DNA of 64,000 nt, taken from Lateolabrax maculatus (taxonomy: Eukaryota > Chordata > Actinopteri > Acropomatiformes > Lateolabracidae). The position numbers and the translations under genes were made by a program. Positions 23,020-35,900 of this stretch are shown one piece after another (the first letter of the stretch is position 1; each line of letters opens with the position of its first letter). Below the pieces are notes generated by a model, which did not search any database, was not told where the DNA came from, and saw only the letters and a list, made by a program, of their open reading frames with translations. Location: the NCBI GenBank assembly GCA_031216445.1, contig CM062196.1, positions 3,666,001-3,730,000 of the forward strand, read 5' to 3'.

Positions 23020-24160
23020 GTTCACATACATTTTAGCAGCTGCACAGAAAGGAGCCCGACACTAAAGTGTGTGTAGAAATCTGTTTGGATTGCAGCATGA
23101 ATAACTTCATCAAGATGAAATTTAATCACTGAACAGAAGAGGACCCAACCTGCGAAAAAAATATGCTTTTTTCCAAAGATTACCATTTAACATTTAGTTT
23201 TTCTCAGATGTTCCTGGAAATGTCTCATCACCATTCACAATTAGCTTTAATTTTTTCCAGCTGTGAAAAGCTTTTCAATCGTGCATTACATTGTGGGACA
23301 ATAAAATCCATCAACACTATACTAAGAAACCAAGCAAATATAGTAAGAATTGGGACATTTGAGTATACTTTTCTTTGCATTTTCCAATGCAAATTGAGTG
23401 TAGTGCAAAAGTAGAATGAATAAGAAATATGCAATAAAGACACACCTATTTTTTCAGCCCTTGGGAGCCAGTGGGACTCTACTATGGGCAAAAACAAGAT
23501 TATGCTTTAACAACATGACTTACTCCCTCTTGACTCTGACGCTTTACAAATGAACTGGTTTTATTAATCTAACCCATATAGCATCAGACACATACCCGGG
23601 GCAAAAATCCACCTACAAATTCCATTCACACCTGGCCATTATCTTGTGTCCTGGAGGGATAAAGAGCTAATTAGAAAGAGTACAGGGGTCCTTATGAAGT
23701 CCAGAAAGGTTGCAGTAGTTTGCTTTGTAATCACCCACATCCAAAGTGTACATGCTCTCAGGGATATGCCTTAATATCAAACCAATTTTGAAATGATTTA
23801 CCTGCAAGGGAAGTAAACAATTTTGCAGCGTCTTTTATCGACTGGGCAAAAAATGCTTATTGTGCAAGAAGAAATGTAACTTGAGTAAACTCCATTAAAA
23901 AGAATGTGCAGGAGGCATTTCCCCTTGTTTTTCCTCCCCCTCCATTGTTATCATTACTCCTCATTCTCCAGATCCTCTGTGCCTGATATTAGCAATAATA
24001 ATTCAGCCAAGAGAATCCATATAGCTCTGTAGCTATTATTAAAAATCTGGACGACACTGTAGCATTTCACTGTAATTTCTCTGTCTGTATTTATCTGTTT
24101 CTGTCTCTGAAATCAATCATCGGTAATCATAACAAGAAGAAAGATGGCTCTCTCATCTTT
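23020..24160. other. Non-coding stretch
   Basis: Unique AT-rich sequence. The frame at 23163-23414 (+) overlaps one at 23228-23497 (-) and neither shows a motif. Confidence 0.5.
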
Positions 24161-24166
24161 CTTACC

Positions 24167-24220
24167 CTCCTGGTGTCTGAAACACCTGCAGATAAACCTC
24201 CAGGTCCTCCTTGGCCCTCA
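24167..24220 (-). other. Weak candidate exon, minus strand
   Basis: On the minus strand the sequence reads into a strong splice donor AGGAG|GGTAAGAAAG near 24167, and the frame before it translates as LRAKEDLEVYLQVFQTPGG, which looks protein-like in composition. The upstream boundary is unclear: CACTGCTGAG at about 24220 is a poor acceptor. The enclosing open frame (24162-24401) is 79 codons. No family is recognised. Confidence 0.18.
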
Positions 24221-24409
24221 GCAGTGAATGGTGAAATTGCAGTGGAAGAGAATGACCTTTTAATCCAGATGGCTTTCTGTGTAGTGTGACACTGGCTTGC
24301 AGCAACAAACCCCTTTCACATGATCTAACAGAAAATGTAATAGTCATCTGGAACACCAAGCTCAACTGCAGGGTGTTCCTATATGGGGAAAATACCAACA
24401 TATGCGAGG

Positions 24410-27400
24410 ACTGTGAGTTTTACATTTTCTTATTGCTCAGAATGAACAGTGAGAATATGCAGGCATTTCTGTGGCTTTGCCGACAAATATGATGGATAAG
24501 AATTGAAAATCACTAAACATCTGTGATGCATTTTACCTCCAGACCTCTGGTGAGGTATTGAAGTTCGGGCTGATAATCAGTCAGAGAGAGTCACGATTGC
24601 AATCCCACTGGTATTGGCTTCCTTTTTGAAAAATGTAGAAAACCTACATGATGATGTGTAACCTTTAAACTTTATCGAAGTGTCATAAGTTGTTTTAGAA
24701 GTGAAACTCTCCCTAATGACTATTTACAAATTAAATATTACCATACAAGTATGATAATAGTAATGGCCACTTAGTGAATGTTTCCCCAGGTCCTGGGGAT
24801 GTTCATATAACCAGCACTGATATTTAAAACTTTGATTCTTAACGTCTGTGAAAAATTGTCTGAATTTGTGTATAGGGATTTGGCTTTTGATTTGTTTGGA
24901 GAGGCATAAACTATGACAGCATCAAGCTTGTCACCAAAAAATAACATTAGTATTTGACAATCTTGCACCCCAGAATATGTTCAATTATGTTTTTGGGGTT
25001 TATGAAATATGTGCACACAGCACCTATGGTATGGGTGGGGTCAGGGAATGATTATGGTTACGATTAATAAAAGGCTAAAGTTAATTCTTGATATGTGACA
25101 GAATACAGAAACCCGTCTTCTGCATGAAAGTCATACAACCTCCTCACCCTCACGTACGCACTACTTACTGCATTGGCATTACAGTAAATGCTGGCATTGG
25201 ACATAAATCCAGAGGTACAACAGTGTCTAATATGGACGTAATTCATAGGATACTGGGCTGGATACGTTTTTTTCATTCATTTATCCATTAGTTGGTCCCT
25301 CCAGGATCTCAGAGTGTTTTTGCAATTAAAAAGTGAATTTGCAGTAATTTCTTTCAGAAAATATGTACAAAATAATTATATGAAGCTCTTAGGATCTTAA
25401 GAATGCTGTGTTCAGGAGCATGTCTTTTCTGTAGCTGTATTTATGTAAACTTTGTTTTAACCCCTGACGTGAATTTATTTATTAACCTTTGTGGTTTTTA
25501 CCATGCTGTGTAGAGCAGCCAACATGCTTTATTAATCAAATTGTAAGATTTAGATATTGGATTAGAGATGATTCAGTTTTGCTAACTTGAAAAATGGTCA
25601 ACTGGAGTGGCTGCCTGGCATGAGGCTGTCTTACAAATGGTTACAAAGCCTACATATTTACAATAGTTGAACTATCCTGAATTTTGAAAGACCAATTCCT
25701 ACTTACTGTTTCATCTCTGGAATTGTGCTGTTTCAATCCATTATGTTTATAGACAGAGAATACATTTTTGGTGTCCTGCAGCCATATTTGTATGTATTAC
25801 CTGTTGTTCACTTTGTCCTAATCTGAACTGAACCAGTTGTCACTTGCAGGAAGGTAAAAAACGTGTTTATTCCTCAGTTACATTGATTGTTTGTCCCCCA
25901 AAGCAAGCAAAGAGGCCACAGGAATTGATTTGGAAATGATGGAAATTCAAACTTTGGCCATTAGTGTCCTGCAAGCCAGTCAGAAATAGTCCCACAGCTG
26001 AACAAAATGGACAACCCAATTCAAAATTGCCCAATTTAGAACGGGGGTGTGCCTCAGTGCCTCCTCTTTTACTGAATTCAAGCTGCATCATCAGAAACCT
26101 TTTTCTGATAGGGCCAGACAAGAGCTCATCACAGATAAATAGTGTTTGCACACAGGCAAAATAAGCGTCATCCTATACATTCAACAAAATGCAAATTAAT
26201 TCCCATTTAAATTCAGGTTTGTTTTATGACTCACCGGGACATATATATAACTGCCAGTTCCCAACTCGCTGTGCCTTCTTTACTACATCCACAGGCACAG
26301 TTATAGCTATCACACCCTATGATGATTCAATGTGTCCTTGTGATTCACCATGGAAAGGCAGGTGCTGACATTCTACTGAATGTGCGTGAATCCAGTGACC
26401 CATACAGGGGTCAGAGCCATAATGTTCACACTGTTGGAGACCTGGAAGAATTTCTCCCGAATTAGCTCAGAACTACAAAGATAAAGCTCTACAATAGAGC
26501 TAATGTGCAGGACTTGTCAGCCAGGTTACCCTATCTCCGTTCTGCATAATGATGTGTGAGCATCTCAGGCTCTCTGCCGGCTCTTCATACTGCAGAATGG
26601 AGACTCGCCCAACGCGAAGCAAAGTAATAAATTACACTGGCAAGATTTGAGTTCTGCATAAGTCAGGAGGAGCCACCACGGGGGAAACAGATTGTAGATT
26701 GTTTTGTGTGCAGAGAGGGAATGGGGGAGGTTGGTTGTGGCGTTTAGATTAATGCATCTGCCCGCTTTACAAAATGCCTTTGAATCTGCAAGTGCAATGT
26801 AAGCTATAACGTAAATATGAGATACATTATATTCGATACTGTGTGTATGACTTTGGGATTAAGCAGTGATTTGCCTATTTTGTCAGTAGGTGGAAATATT
26901 ACTTATGGTATGATATTCATGGAGTAAAGAGGCAGGCTCTTTGACACTCATTCAGATGTGGCACACGCAGGCAGCTGTTTATGATTAATGTCATTACCCT
27001 GCACACTGGTGGAAGGAAGTGCCTTGTGACTCCAACCAGCAGCAACGAAACAAAGAGAACTTCTATTTACAGGAATAAATAAAAGTTTGGCGTTACTAAA
27101 CAACGGAGGGAAGTGTATTCTGAAAAAAAAAAGTTATATGAATGCTATATCCATAAATAATACATACAGATGCAAATGTAATTAACAAGATAGCTATAGA
27201 ATAACAAAGTAAAGTACTTAATTAAAGCCCACATCATGCTTGTGCTGAACAACAAGGGAACTACGTGTTAACACTACACCCTGTGTTATAATTATCAATC
27301 AATATTAGTCAATCAACTAGGACCTCTCTGTTCCAATTTACTGAAATTCAACAAATGTATTTGACATCTGACAATACTATGTTTACATTAATTTTTTGTC

Positions 27401-28425
27401 AGAGGGAAAATCAAATCAAACACATTTATAGATGTACATACCTTGATAGCTTTATTGACCTATATTACTCCCCTCAACTCTATTCTTTCAGAAAAGGAGG
27501 AAAAGAAACAACCCAAACATTTGCTATTGCATCACATTGCATGGTGTTGCATTATACCGTAATGTCTTTTTATTTCTGTTCTACGTGGAAGTCAGTAACT
27601 TACCCTGAAGTGAACCCAAATCCAAGCAATGCCCCTGGTAAGACATTCAAAAATGTTAACTGCTACAGTAAAGTTGACCTTCTCATAATATTTCTATCCA
27701 GGATTTCAGTTTGATCTAAGACTCTGTGGTTTCTGCGGAGCTAAGGGATTGTGCATGCAGACCTGAAATCTGAGAATATAATGATTGTGGACCATTTACA
27801 GCAGCCATTGAGGGTAAAAGTAATTGACTTTGGCTTACACTGTGAAGTCTCTGAAGCACAGAGGGCTTCACACATTCAGACCAGGTGGTGCAGGTAAGTA
27901 TCTGGCAGCATGGCAGAGCTCTGGTAGCAACTTCAATAGATATCTTCAATATCTTTGCATACCTGTATGTCCAGGATGGATCCAATGATAAAGGATATCA
28001 AATGAAAGACATAAAACTATGTTTGCACCTGCTGGTCTAAAAATAAATGATGTTTCTGTCAGACCTTCAAATGCTTGATGAACGTTACTTGACCAGAAAG
28101 TTCCTTATTTGTGTACATTATTTTATATGTAAAAATGTTTACATGCAAATGGATTAATAGAGCAAGGTTTGAAATGACCTCATCTGCATAGAAAAGATGA
28201 CGACAGCTGCACAAGATTACTTCACTGTCAAAAACAAATGTTTTGTGGGACTGATCTGAATCTACTTGAGTTTGTTTGGTCAATGGCAGTTTACAAGGTC
28301 TGAGCTGTTCTCAAGGTTCAATTACTTTTTTGTTCCAGACCTTTTTTGTTAAGCAGATCATTTTATTTTGTGCCAGTAAAGAAGCAGACTTATAATGGTT
28401 ACTTGTCTGGTCTTCTCAAAAAGAC
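24410..28425. other. Long non-coding stretch
   Basis: Four kilobases of AT-rich unique sequence. The longest frame, 119 codons at 27355-27714 (+), has no domain and no codon bias. A strong donor-like CAG|GTAAGTATC occurs at 27893, but no matching acceptor and open exon is evident. The more GC-rich 26560-26740 has a tidy unique look that could be a conserved non-coding element, but this is only an impression. Confidence 0.5.
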
Positions 28426-28429
28426 AGTT

Positions 28430-29041
28430 TGACAGCTTTAGTTCAGTTAGAAAGCTGCTGCCAGAGTTCTTACAAGAACCAAAAGCACATGACCTGGTTT
28501 GAAATTTTCACACTGGCCTTCAGATTATTGTGTTTTTTTGAATATATTTTAAAGTGCTGCAGCTGGTTTGTCAGTCAATCATTAATCTTGGGCCAAAATA
28601 GATTTTTGACCTCCTTGAAGAAACCCAGTAGGGCCCTTAGAGCTTTGAGAAGCAGTCGGCTGGTAGAACACGAGTGGGAACCAAACACGTGAAGCTGCTT
28701 TTAGCTACTAAGCTGCACAACTTCCTGATGATCTTAAATGTGCCCTAACCGTAGCCACTTTTAACACTTTGTTGTCCTCCTGTGCCTTTGATTGATTGGT
28801 TTCTCTACTGCACTTGTATTTTCTTTGTTGCACTTGGGGCAACTTACAACTCATTACGGCACTGTAACTGTATTTTATTATAGTTTTAAAATGTTATTCG
28901 AACTGGGTTTGTTTTGGTTTATATTGCCTTTTGTTTTATATGTTAATGCTTTCTTTGCCCGTGTAAAGCACTCTGACTTGCCTTTGTGTTTGTTTGCACT
29001 TTGTTGAACTTGTTTTCAATCACTAGATCTGAATAAAGACT
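28430..29041 (+). pseudogene. LINE relic: C-terminal end and 3' untranslated region
   Basis: At 28448 one frame reads KAAARVLTRTKS, the hallmark of the region after the reverse transcriptase in fish L2/Rex-like elements (usually N-AARVLTRTRK...). Downstream, TATATTTTAAAGTGCTGCAG, then GGGCCAAAATA and GACCTCCTTGAAGA, correspond to the usual F-ILKVL...LGP-YI-DLL segment, broken by stops and frameshifts. A T-rich 3' region follows, with TGTAAAGCACTCTGA (28964-28978), ending at CTGAATAAAGACTGG. The copy is 5' truncated and inactive. No target-site duplication was identified by eye. Confidence 0.72.
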
Positions 29042-30161
29042 GGCAGTTGTGGAGCTGTTTCACTTTTCATGATGGTATATACTTAAATAGTGCTAAAAGT
29101 AAAGCATCACGTTCCTATACAGTAAGTTGTTTGCACATTTTCTTCTTGCTGTATACAGTAGGGAATTGAAATGATAAATTCTGGTTAAGTAGCCTACAGG
29201 CATGATTGATACATCGTTTGGCATCCAGTGTTACTTATCATCAAAGCAGCGACCTGAGTTCACCTCAGGTCTATGTTTGCAGTACAGAAGCTTTCAAATG
29301 AAATGTGGGCCTAATTACATTTTATCTGATGCCCCGCAGCAGGCCCTGCCCTCTGAGAAATTAATATCTGAGTGTCCACTGCACCCAGTCTCAATTACAT
29401 TTCTTTTCAAATGCATCAGCTGCCATCCTTCTTGTTAATGTGCAATGCGAGAATGAAAGTGAATACAGTTCTGAGGTATTCGTCATGCCCCAAAGACCGA
29501 GCGAGGGGCTCAGCTGCATGTCTATGCATTTCACAAAGCAGTAACGAACACAGAAAAACAAGCTTCCCCACTCACATTTATGAGCTGCCTAATGTTTTAC
29601 TTTTACTTAATGCCTTCCTAAACCTTCAGTGAGGATGTGTTGTTTTTAAGAAAAGCTGTCACACTGTTGGAAGTCACCCGATATTTACTTGCCGTTTCCC
29701 GTAGCGAGGGGTTGAATTGAAGTTAGTCACTGCAGCAAGATTTCTGAAATGAGAAGTGCCATGTAGAGTGTTGTGGACCCCTGCTGTGGCCGTGTTATGT
29801 ACGTGCCTCACCGCCTCCACCTTTTTTAGTCAAGATGAGAATCGCTCATCTGCTGAGGACGTCTGTGGTGTTCTCAGAAACATACAGTAACTACACACCA
29901 CAACTGCTGCTAGTAGGGGGACTTGTTGCTTGATGGTGAGTTGCAGACCTGTCAGAGAGGGCCCCAGGTCACTCCTATGGAGATGGGTGTGTGGATAATG
30001 AGCATTACATCTCCATGGTCACCTGAAGCAATGTTTGTGCGGATATTAAGACTAGCTGCTTACGTGTGTGGAGCAGAGAAAAGCTATTGCACTGAGACAC
30101 AGCAAATTAAATTAGAAATGTATGATATGCATGTGTATGAGCTTTCCATCTCTATAACTGT

Positions 30162-30181
30162 GCGTGTGTGTGTGTGTGTGC
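30162..30181 (+). repeat. (TG)n microsatellite
   Basis: A run of about nine TG units, GCGTGTGTGTGTGTGTGTGC. Confidence 0.9.
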
Positions 30182-30450
30182 ACCTATAATAGAATGCAAT
30201 GCATAGGATGTAGTGGTGCACTCTGCAAACTCATGTTCAAAAAGATCTGCTCAGTATCAGGAGGGAAATAACTGAATTGTCATATTACTAAGCATACATT
30301 TGGCAAATAAACAATATATATGTATGTGTGCTTATCAGCATATTAATCTAATGAGGTGGTGACCACATGGAGTAAATTCTCCTACATTGTGTTTTATGAC
30401 ACTTTATTGACGGTAACAGTTGAGAAGTGCATATAAGCTTCTTACAGTTG

Positions 30451-30480
30451 ACATATCATATCATATCATATCATATCATA
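30451..30480. repeat. (ATATC)n pentanucleotide microsatellite
   Basis: Six near-perfect ATATC/CATAT units in tandem. A pentanucleotide array is less common than the dinucleotide tracts elsewhere in the window. Confidence 0.92.
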
Positions 30481-31183
30481 GGATTTGGGGTGTACTTTAT
30501 CTGCTCTTCCATGCAGGAATTAATTATGCTGTGTAATTAATTGAATGATTGGAAAGTCTGCACTGTATCATTAAACAACAATAATGTTACTTTGACAAAT
30601 ATTAATGCAGACTTGAAGTGATGGATTACATAACAAGCCAGTTTCAAGTCTGGTAATTGATTTTCATATGGTACCAACATGAATATTGGTGCCTGAAACT
30701 TTTGATAAAATATATCGAAAATTAAAATTATACCAACATAGTTTGCAAAATGGTTATCTGTGATGTATAACGTGGTTTGATCTGTGAGTGACTAAGCTGG
30801 TAAATCCATCAAATACACTGTAAGATGTTGATGTACAACATGTAACACTCTTTGATGTGAAGAAAATATATATTTTTAAGGATTAATGAGGTTGTACCCA
30901 CATAATGTTGGTCAGCAGGACTGTCTGACAACTTCCACGTTATGAAACCACATTCCTCCACAGCAAGAACACCCTTATATATGACACTGCTGTCCTCCCC
31001 GTGGTCGTGATAACTTGCCAAGAAAAGAAATAAAATTGAACAACATGCCAGGCTGGGTGCTGCACAGTGTACTGTACATACACGTAATTAAAGAGAGCAT
31101 ATTTAAAATGTTTACAGTATTGTGCAAACTAGGTACTGACTGGTATGGAATTTGGAAGGCTGATATTTTTCTTGTTTCTGAAA

Positions 31184-32047
31184 GTTGAAGTCAGAAGATT
31201 ACATACACCTTAGCCAAATACTTTAAACCTTAGTTTTTCATAACTCCTGACATTTAATCCTTGTAAACATTCCCAGTGTTTGGTCAGTAAGGACCATTAC
31301 TTTATTTTAAAAATGTGAAATATAAGATCAATAGTAGAGAGAGATTTATTTCAGCTTTTATTTATTTCATCACATTCCCAGTGGGTTAGAAGTTTAGATA
31401 CATTTAGTTAGTATTTGGTAGCATTGCCTTTAAATAGTTTAACTTGGCTCAAACGTTTCTGGTCGCCTTTTCACAAGCTTCCCACAGTAAGTTGCTGGAA
31501 TTTTGTCCCATTCCTCCTGACAGAACTGGTGCAACCGAGTCAGTTTGTAGTCCTCCTTGCTTTCACATGCTTTTTCAGTTCTGCCCACAAACGTTCTATT
31601 GGATTGAACTCAGGGCTTTATGATGGCCACTCCAAACCTTGACTTTGTAGTCTTTAAACCATTTTGCCACAACTCTGGAAGGACGCTTGGGGTCATTGTC
31701 CATTTGGAAGACCCACTTCCAACCAAGCTTTAACTTCCTGGCTGATGTCTTGAGAATTGATCATTTTCCTTCCTCATGATTCTATTCTATTATGTGAAGT
31801 TCACCAGTCCCTCCTGCAGCAAAGCACCCCCACAACAGGATGCTGCCACCCCCGTGCATCATGGTTGGGATTGTGTTCTTACGTTTGCACTCCTACCTCT
31901 TTTTCCTCCAAATATAACAATGGTCATTAAGCAATAATCCGTCTGTAAACTATTGTTGAAAAAAATACTTACATGAAATCTGAAGAGTGATTAAGAAATG
32001 AGTTGTTATGATTTTAACACGAGTGTGTGTAAACTTCCGACTTCAAC
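31184..32047 (-). mobile_element. Tc1/mariner element of Sleeping-Beauty type, internally deleted
   Basis: The left end reads GTTGAAGTCAGAAGATTACA. The right end (about 32023-32047) reads GTGTGTAAACTTCCGACTTC in complement orientation. Together they are the inverted termini of the fish Tc1 group that carries internal direct repeats. The inner left direct repeat is visible at about 31376-31405 (CCAGTGGGTTAGAAGTTTAG). Coding sequence is on the minus strand between 31800 and 31420. It gives the C-terminal part of the transposase, including SPEFNPIERLWAELKKHV, which holds the last acidic residue of the DDE triad. A stop codon lies just before that motif and more follow. The element is about 864 bp against about 1.6 kb for a full copy. 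The N-terminal half, with the DNA-binding domains and first catalytic Asp, is missing at about 31920. It cannot mobilise itself. Confidence 0.92.
31420..31800 (-). pseudogene. Transposase remnant (Tc1, C-terminal half)
   Basis: Minus-strand reading inside the Tc1 element. A DDE_3-type catalytic end is recognisable from the GLEWPS-stop-SPEFNPIERLW segment (about 31640-31585), followed by AELKKHVKARRTTN. At least three in-frame stops and probable small indels interrupt it. No start codon or N-terminal helix-turn-helix region remains. It is not expressed as a functional protein. Confidence 0.88.
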
Positions 32048-32049
32048 CT

Positions 32050-32915
32050 TAGTGCTGATATTCCGAATTTATAATATGATGACTAAGAAAACTGCAGGAT
32101 TGAGCTGGAATCTAGATGTTTTTTGGGCTTAGCAGCACTCCAGCACAAGTAGACAACAATAATTATTCTTGTGAGTCCTACATTGTAGTTGCTCAGTTTT
32201 CAACTTTTATTTACAGGCTTAAGTCGTTGTCATTACGAGTCCAGTCTACTCAATGTGAAACAGTAAATAATAGCAACAATAATAGTATCTCCCAAGGTTT
32301 TTTCATTCATGAATAAATAGAGGAGAGTTCTTTTATATATATAGCAGCTACATATAGAGGAATAATAGAGTATAAAATATAAAATAAAGTCAAATATGAA
32401 ATATAAAATAATGCTGTTAGGTGAGTAATAATAAGTTGTTGAAACTGTAAAGTATACAGCTCGTGCAGTAATGTGGTAAATGTATATATGCATAATGAAA
32501 ACAGATATTGTAAGCACGTAAACATAGACATACACACACACACACGTAGATATAATAAACAGATGGATAAACAGCATATAAAGAGTCATGTTGATGGGAC
32601 GTACTGTACATATACCATAGTAATGTCAGAAACTGTTCTGACAGTGCAACATGAAAAAAAAATAATAATAAGCCTGCTTATTTTTTGGTGGTTTTGTTAT
32701 TCCTTTGTTTTTCTTTTTCTTATTTCCATTTGGAACAAATATGTTTGCTGCTACAGTTCTCATCATGCTTTATGAGTGTTTGATCAAATCCGCATGCTAC
32801 ATTACCTTTTAGCACTTCCTGTTTGCAATGTAACCACAGATGTACAGAAACAACAAACTCAAATACATTTCATCCTGAAGAAAATGTCTGAGGCAAAATG
32901 AAGCCACTGGGAGTC
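32050..32915. other. Very AT-rich non-coding stretch
   Basis: AT content is very high at 32330-32640, including TATATATATA at 32333-32342, TAAAATATAAAATA runs, and a short (CA)n at 32530-32545. Overlapping frames on the minus strand (for example 32233-32589) are rich in Tyr, Ile and Cys, as expected from AT-rich DNA, and are not genes. Confidence 0.6.
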
Positions 32916-32920
32916 CCCTT

Positions 32921-32940
32921 AAAAAAAAAAAAAAAAAAAA
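32921..32940 (+). repeat. A20 homopolymer
   Basis: Twenty uninterrupted A. It could be the tail of an old retroposed sequence, but no target-site duplication or recognisable body was found upstream. Confidence 0.9.
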
Positions 32941-32944
32941 GAAG

Positions 32945-35900
32945 AAAGATTTCTACACAGATTTATGGATGCTTTTCCAGATATCAGAAAATCTTCTATG
33001 ACTGAAAATAGGTTGTGCCTGTTCAGCAGTAAGTGTAAAGTATCTGTGTCAAACAAACCAGAACACACAAAGTGCATGAATGAAGGCTGACATTTAATAC
33101 AACATTTATTACCAGTATTTGATAAAAAGGTCCAAATAACCCTGGCCCACATGCACAATGTGCAGGTACATTAAAGGGTTTATGGTGTTTTCCCATTTTA
33201 CAAATAGCCGATGGCACAACAACAGCCAAAAATAGTGTCTTTATTGAAACGTAATAATACTGTGAAACGACATAATGGAGAGTTACTTGCCATAACATGT
33301 CTGGCCATCTCTGCTGCTATGTGAAAACACAACCACAATACAAAAAGTGTGTGGTCCAAACAGCTTGTGGTCGTGTTTACATGGCCGTGAAGGACAGTTA
33401 CACTGTAGCAGAATTGCAAGGATTAAAGAAATAACCCGTACAATCTTTGGGCCACTGCTTAATCCGCTCAAGTAAATACCTGACACTCAATTTCCAGCAA
33501 GGCCATCCAGAGCTGCTATGACGGGTGTTGTCAGCACTGGGGGTTAACTACATCTGCTGAAGGACATGCGAGGGCGAAGAGGTGGCCATGGCCCCTTCTG
33601 TGTCCCTGACCTTCACACCAGAACCTAATACTGCCCATGGAATGCTTCAGATTGAAGATAAAGGCTGTAAATATCCACTGTGTCAAGAGTGACAATGAAT
33701 AAAATATGGAAATACTGTATATCATAGTCTGTTTTTAAGAGGGTAAATGATGCACTGTGAATTATTTTTCATAAACACAAAGAAACCAGCAGCAGTTGCT
33801 GCAAATATGGTAATTGTTAAAGAATGTCTTGCGCCTGAGTTTGTTTATTTGTAATATTTGGCCACCATTCAGTGTCTGCTGTGGCACAGTTGCCCTTAAT
33901 TACTTGTCAAAGCATGAGGCACCGCAAGTGTTTCTTTCTCTCATTTATTACGCAGCAATCAGAACTTCACACTCCCTCTGTGCTGTTTCAAAGGACAATT
34001 CACATGCATTCAGAGATGAAAAAAAGAAGGAATCTAAAAGGGTAGAAAATATCTTGAGTGGAAGCTTATAGCATGACATAAAAACACTTCTTACTCACCC
34101 ACTGTGCTTCTCCAGAGACTTTTAAATCCTGCATTCAAACAGAGAAGCATAGCCACAAGCTTGGGGAGGGAGAGAGAGCTTTATAAACTCAGGGTGCAGA
34201 AGCAATGCAGGCTCGTATTACTCTTCACAGTTGCTGCATTTATCCTCTAATTCCTGATTATTCTGCAGTGAGCTGCTAGGTGTGCTCAATTTACAACAGA
34301 ATAGAAGACAGATTTCATCCCTGGGGGCGCAGTGGCTGAATGCATTTCTCTTTCTTCTTCTTTTCTATTTTTTAATTAGAGCTTAAAAGTTTAACGGTAA
34401 CTGCTCAACCATTTGGTGATGGTGATTATCATGGGCAAAGTATTTTAATAACAGATCATTTAGCATTTTTAGTTGTAGGATCCCAGTGAAGGGAGTTGTT
34501 GAGCGCTGGCCCTTTAGGCAGTGTAAAAACTTGCACATTTACAGGAATCCCCCTTTAGAGAAGCAACTGTAAAACAATTATTCACAAGCTACAAGAAATA
34601 GTGCATGTGTGCTGTTTCTACAAAAGCAAATAGAACTAAAATTTTTATTTGAATGATCTACAATTTAGTATCCACTTTTTTTAGTGATCTCAGACGTTTT
34701 GGTTTAGAGTTTTTCTTCACTTTTTATTTGAAGTTAGGCCTATCTTGTAATCTTGACGATGGACCTTGGATCCGCTCCATAGTTAATGTCGGCTATTTGC
34801 AAGGTTAATGAACAGTTAATGTGATACTAGAGGCTGGTGTAATGATGCTGCATTTGTGTTTTTGATCAGCTGCTCAATGAGTCCATTTTCATACATGGAT
34901 TTGTTATAATGAGAGTGTAAAATGACACTTTGAAATTCTGTGTAATTTAAGAAGTCAGTTTTGAATGTAGGAAAAGTATTCCCTGTCACTCTGAATGTCA
35001 AAACATGAAGTAAAGAAACAGAGGTTTCCTTTTTAAACTGTTTTACCTCAAATACCTTCTCTAAGGACTATCAGGTTGTGTGAAGTGTACAGAGAACCAT
35101 CCTAGATACAGATGAAGCTTTCACTAAAGTTCCACACATTTACCTTCATGAAGTCCTATTATTCTTCTAAGGAGTTTTATCTCTTACAGCACAAAGCAGC
35201 TTGCTTTTAAGCTCTCGTTAGAACAGTCTCTGGTCTTTGGTCAGATAAACAGTGAAGAAGAGCGATGGATAGAGGGATGGATAGACAGGTGGGTTGGGCA
35301 CCAGGGGTGAAGACAATACGTTATGTTTTATTGGAAAGGACTAATTCTTCATTCTTCTAATTGAAGACGTAATGGTAGATCAATAAGCTTCACCAGGCCG
35401 CCCTGTTCTGGCATCCACTGACATTATAGTAGAAGACCAAGCAGCACAAATAGATCTTTTATCAGCGACAGGGCTTAGTGTGTTTACAACACATCCCTTA
35501 TCTTTCAAACTCCCATCTGTCCTGGTGGAGGAATCCAATTATGTTCCCAATATTAACCCCTTTAGAGAATTAACCCCACACACCACTACTCTTTGAACAA
35601 ATAAAAGTGGGCGAGGAACCTGCTGCCAGTGTTAAATGAGGAAATAAATAATGGATGCTGGCTTTGCCTCTCTCCCTCTGTGCACCACTGATCCTACCCA
35701 CCTGGAGGCTTCTAAATAAGATCCTACGCTGGCTGAGCACAACACAGCAGTTCATTGATCCCCACCCTGTGGTAAGGCCTCTTTCCCTCAGGTGGGCATA
35801 TGAAGGTTGATGAGAAAGGGCATTAAAAAAAAACTACATAGGAGCCACACACAAATACACATGCATGCAGACAGTGGAAGGCTGACTGACTCACCTGCCC

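Larger units (their letters stand above)
29045..31180. other. Non-coding stretch
   Basis: AT-rich unique sequence containing two microsatellites listed separately. The short frames have no domain. Confidence 0.55.

Noticed and set aside
27800..27900. Exon ending at the CAG|GTAAGTATC donor at 27893
   Set aside because: No acceptor with an open frame that looks like protein could be paired with it.
30451..30480. CRISPR-like short repeat array
   Set aside because: A pentanucleotide microsatellite with no spacers, in a vertebrate genome.
32233..32611. Three overlapping Tyr/Ile/Cys-rich minus frames
   Set aside because: AT-rich DNA translated; frames overlap each other and have no motif.
32921..32940. 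A20 as evidence of a processed pseudogene
   Set aside because: No gene-like body upstream and no flanking duplication found.
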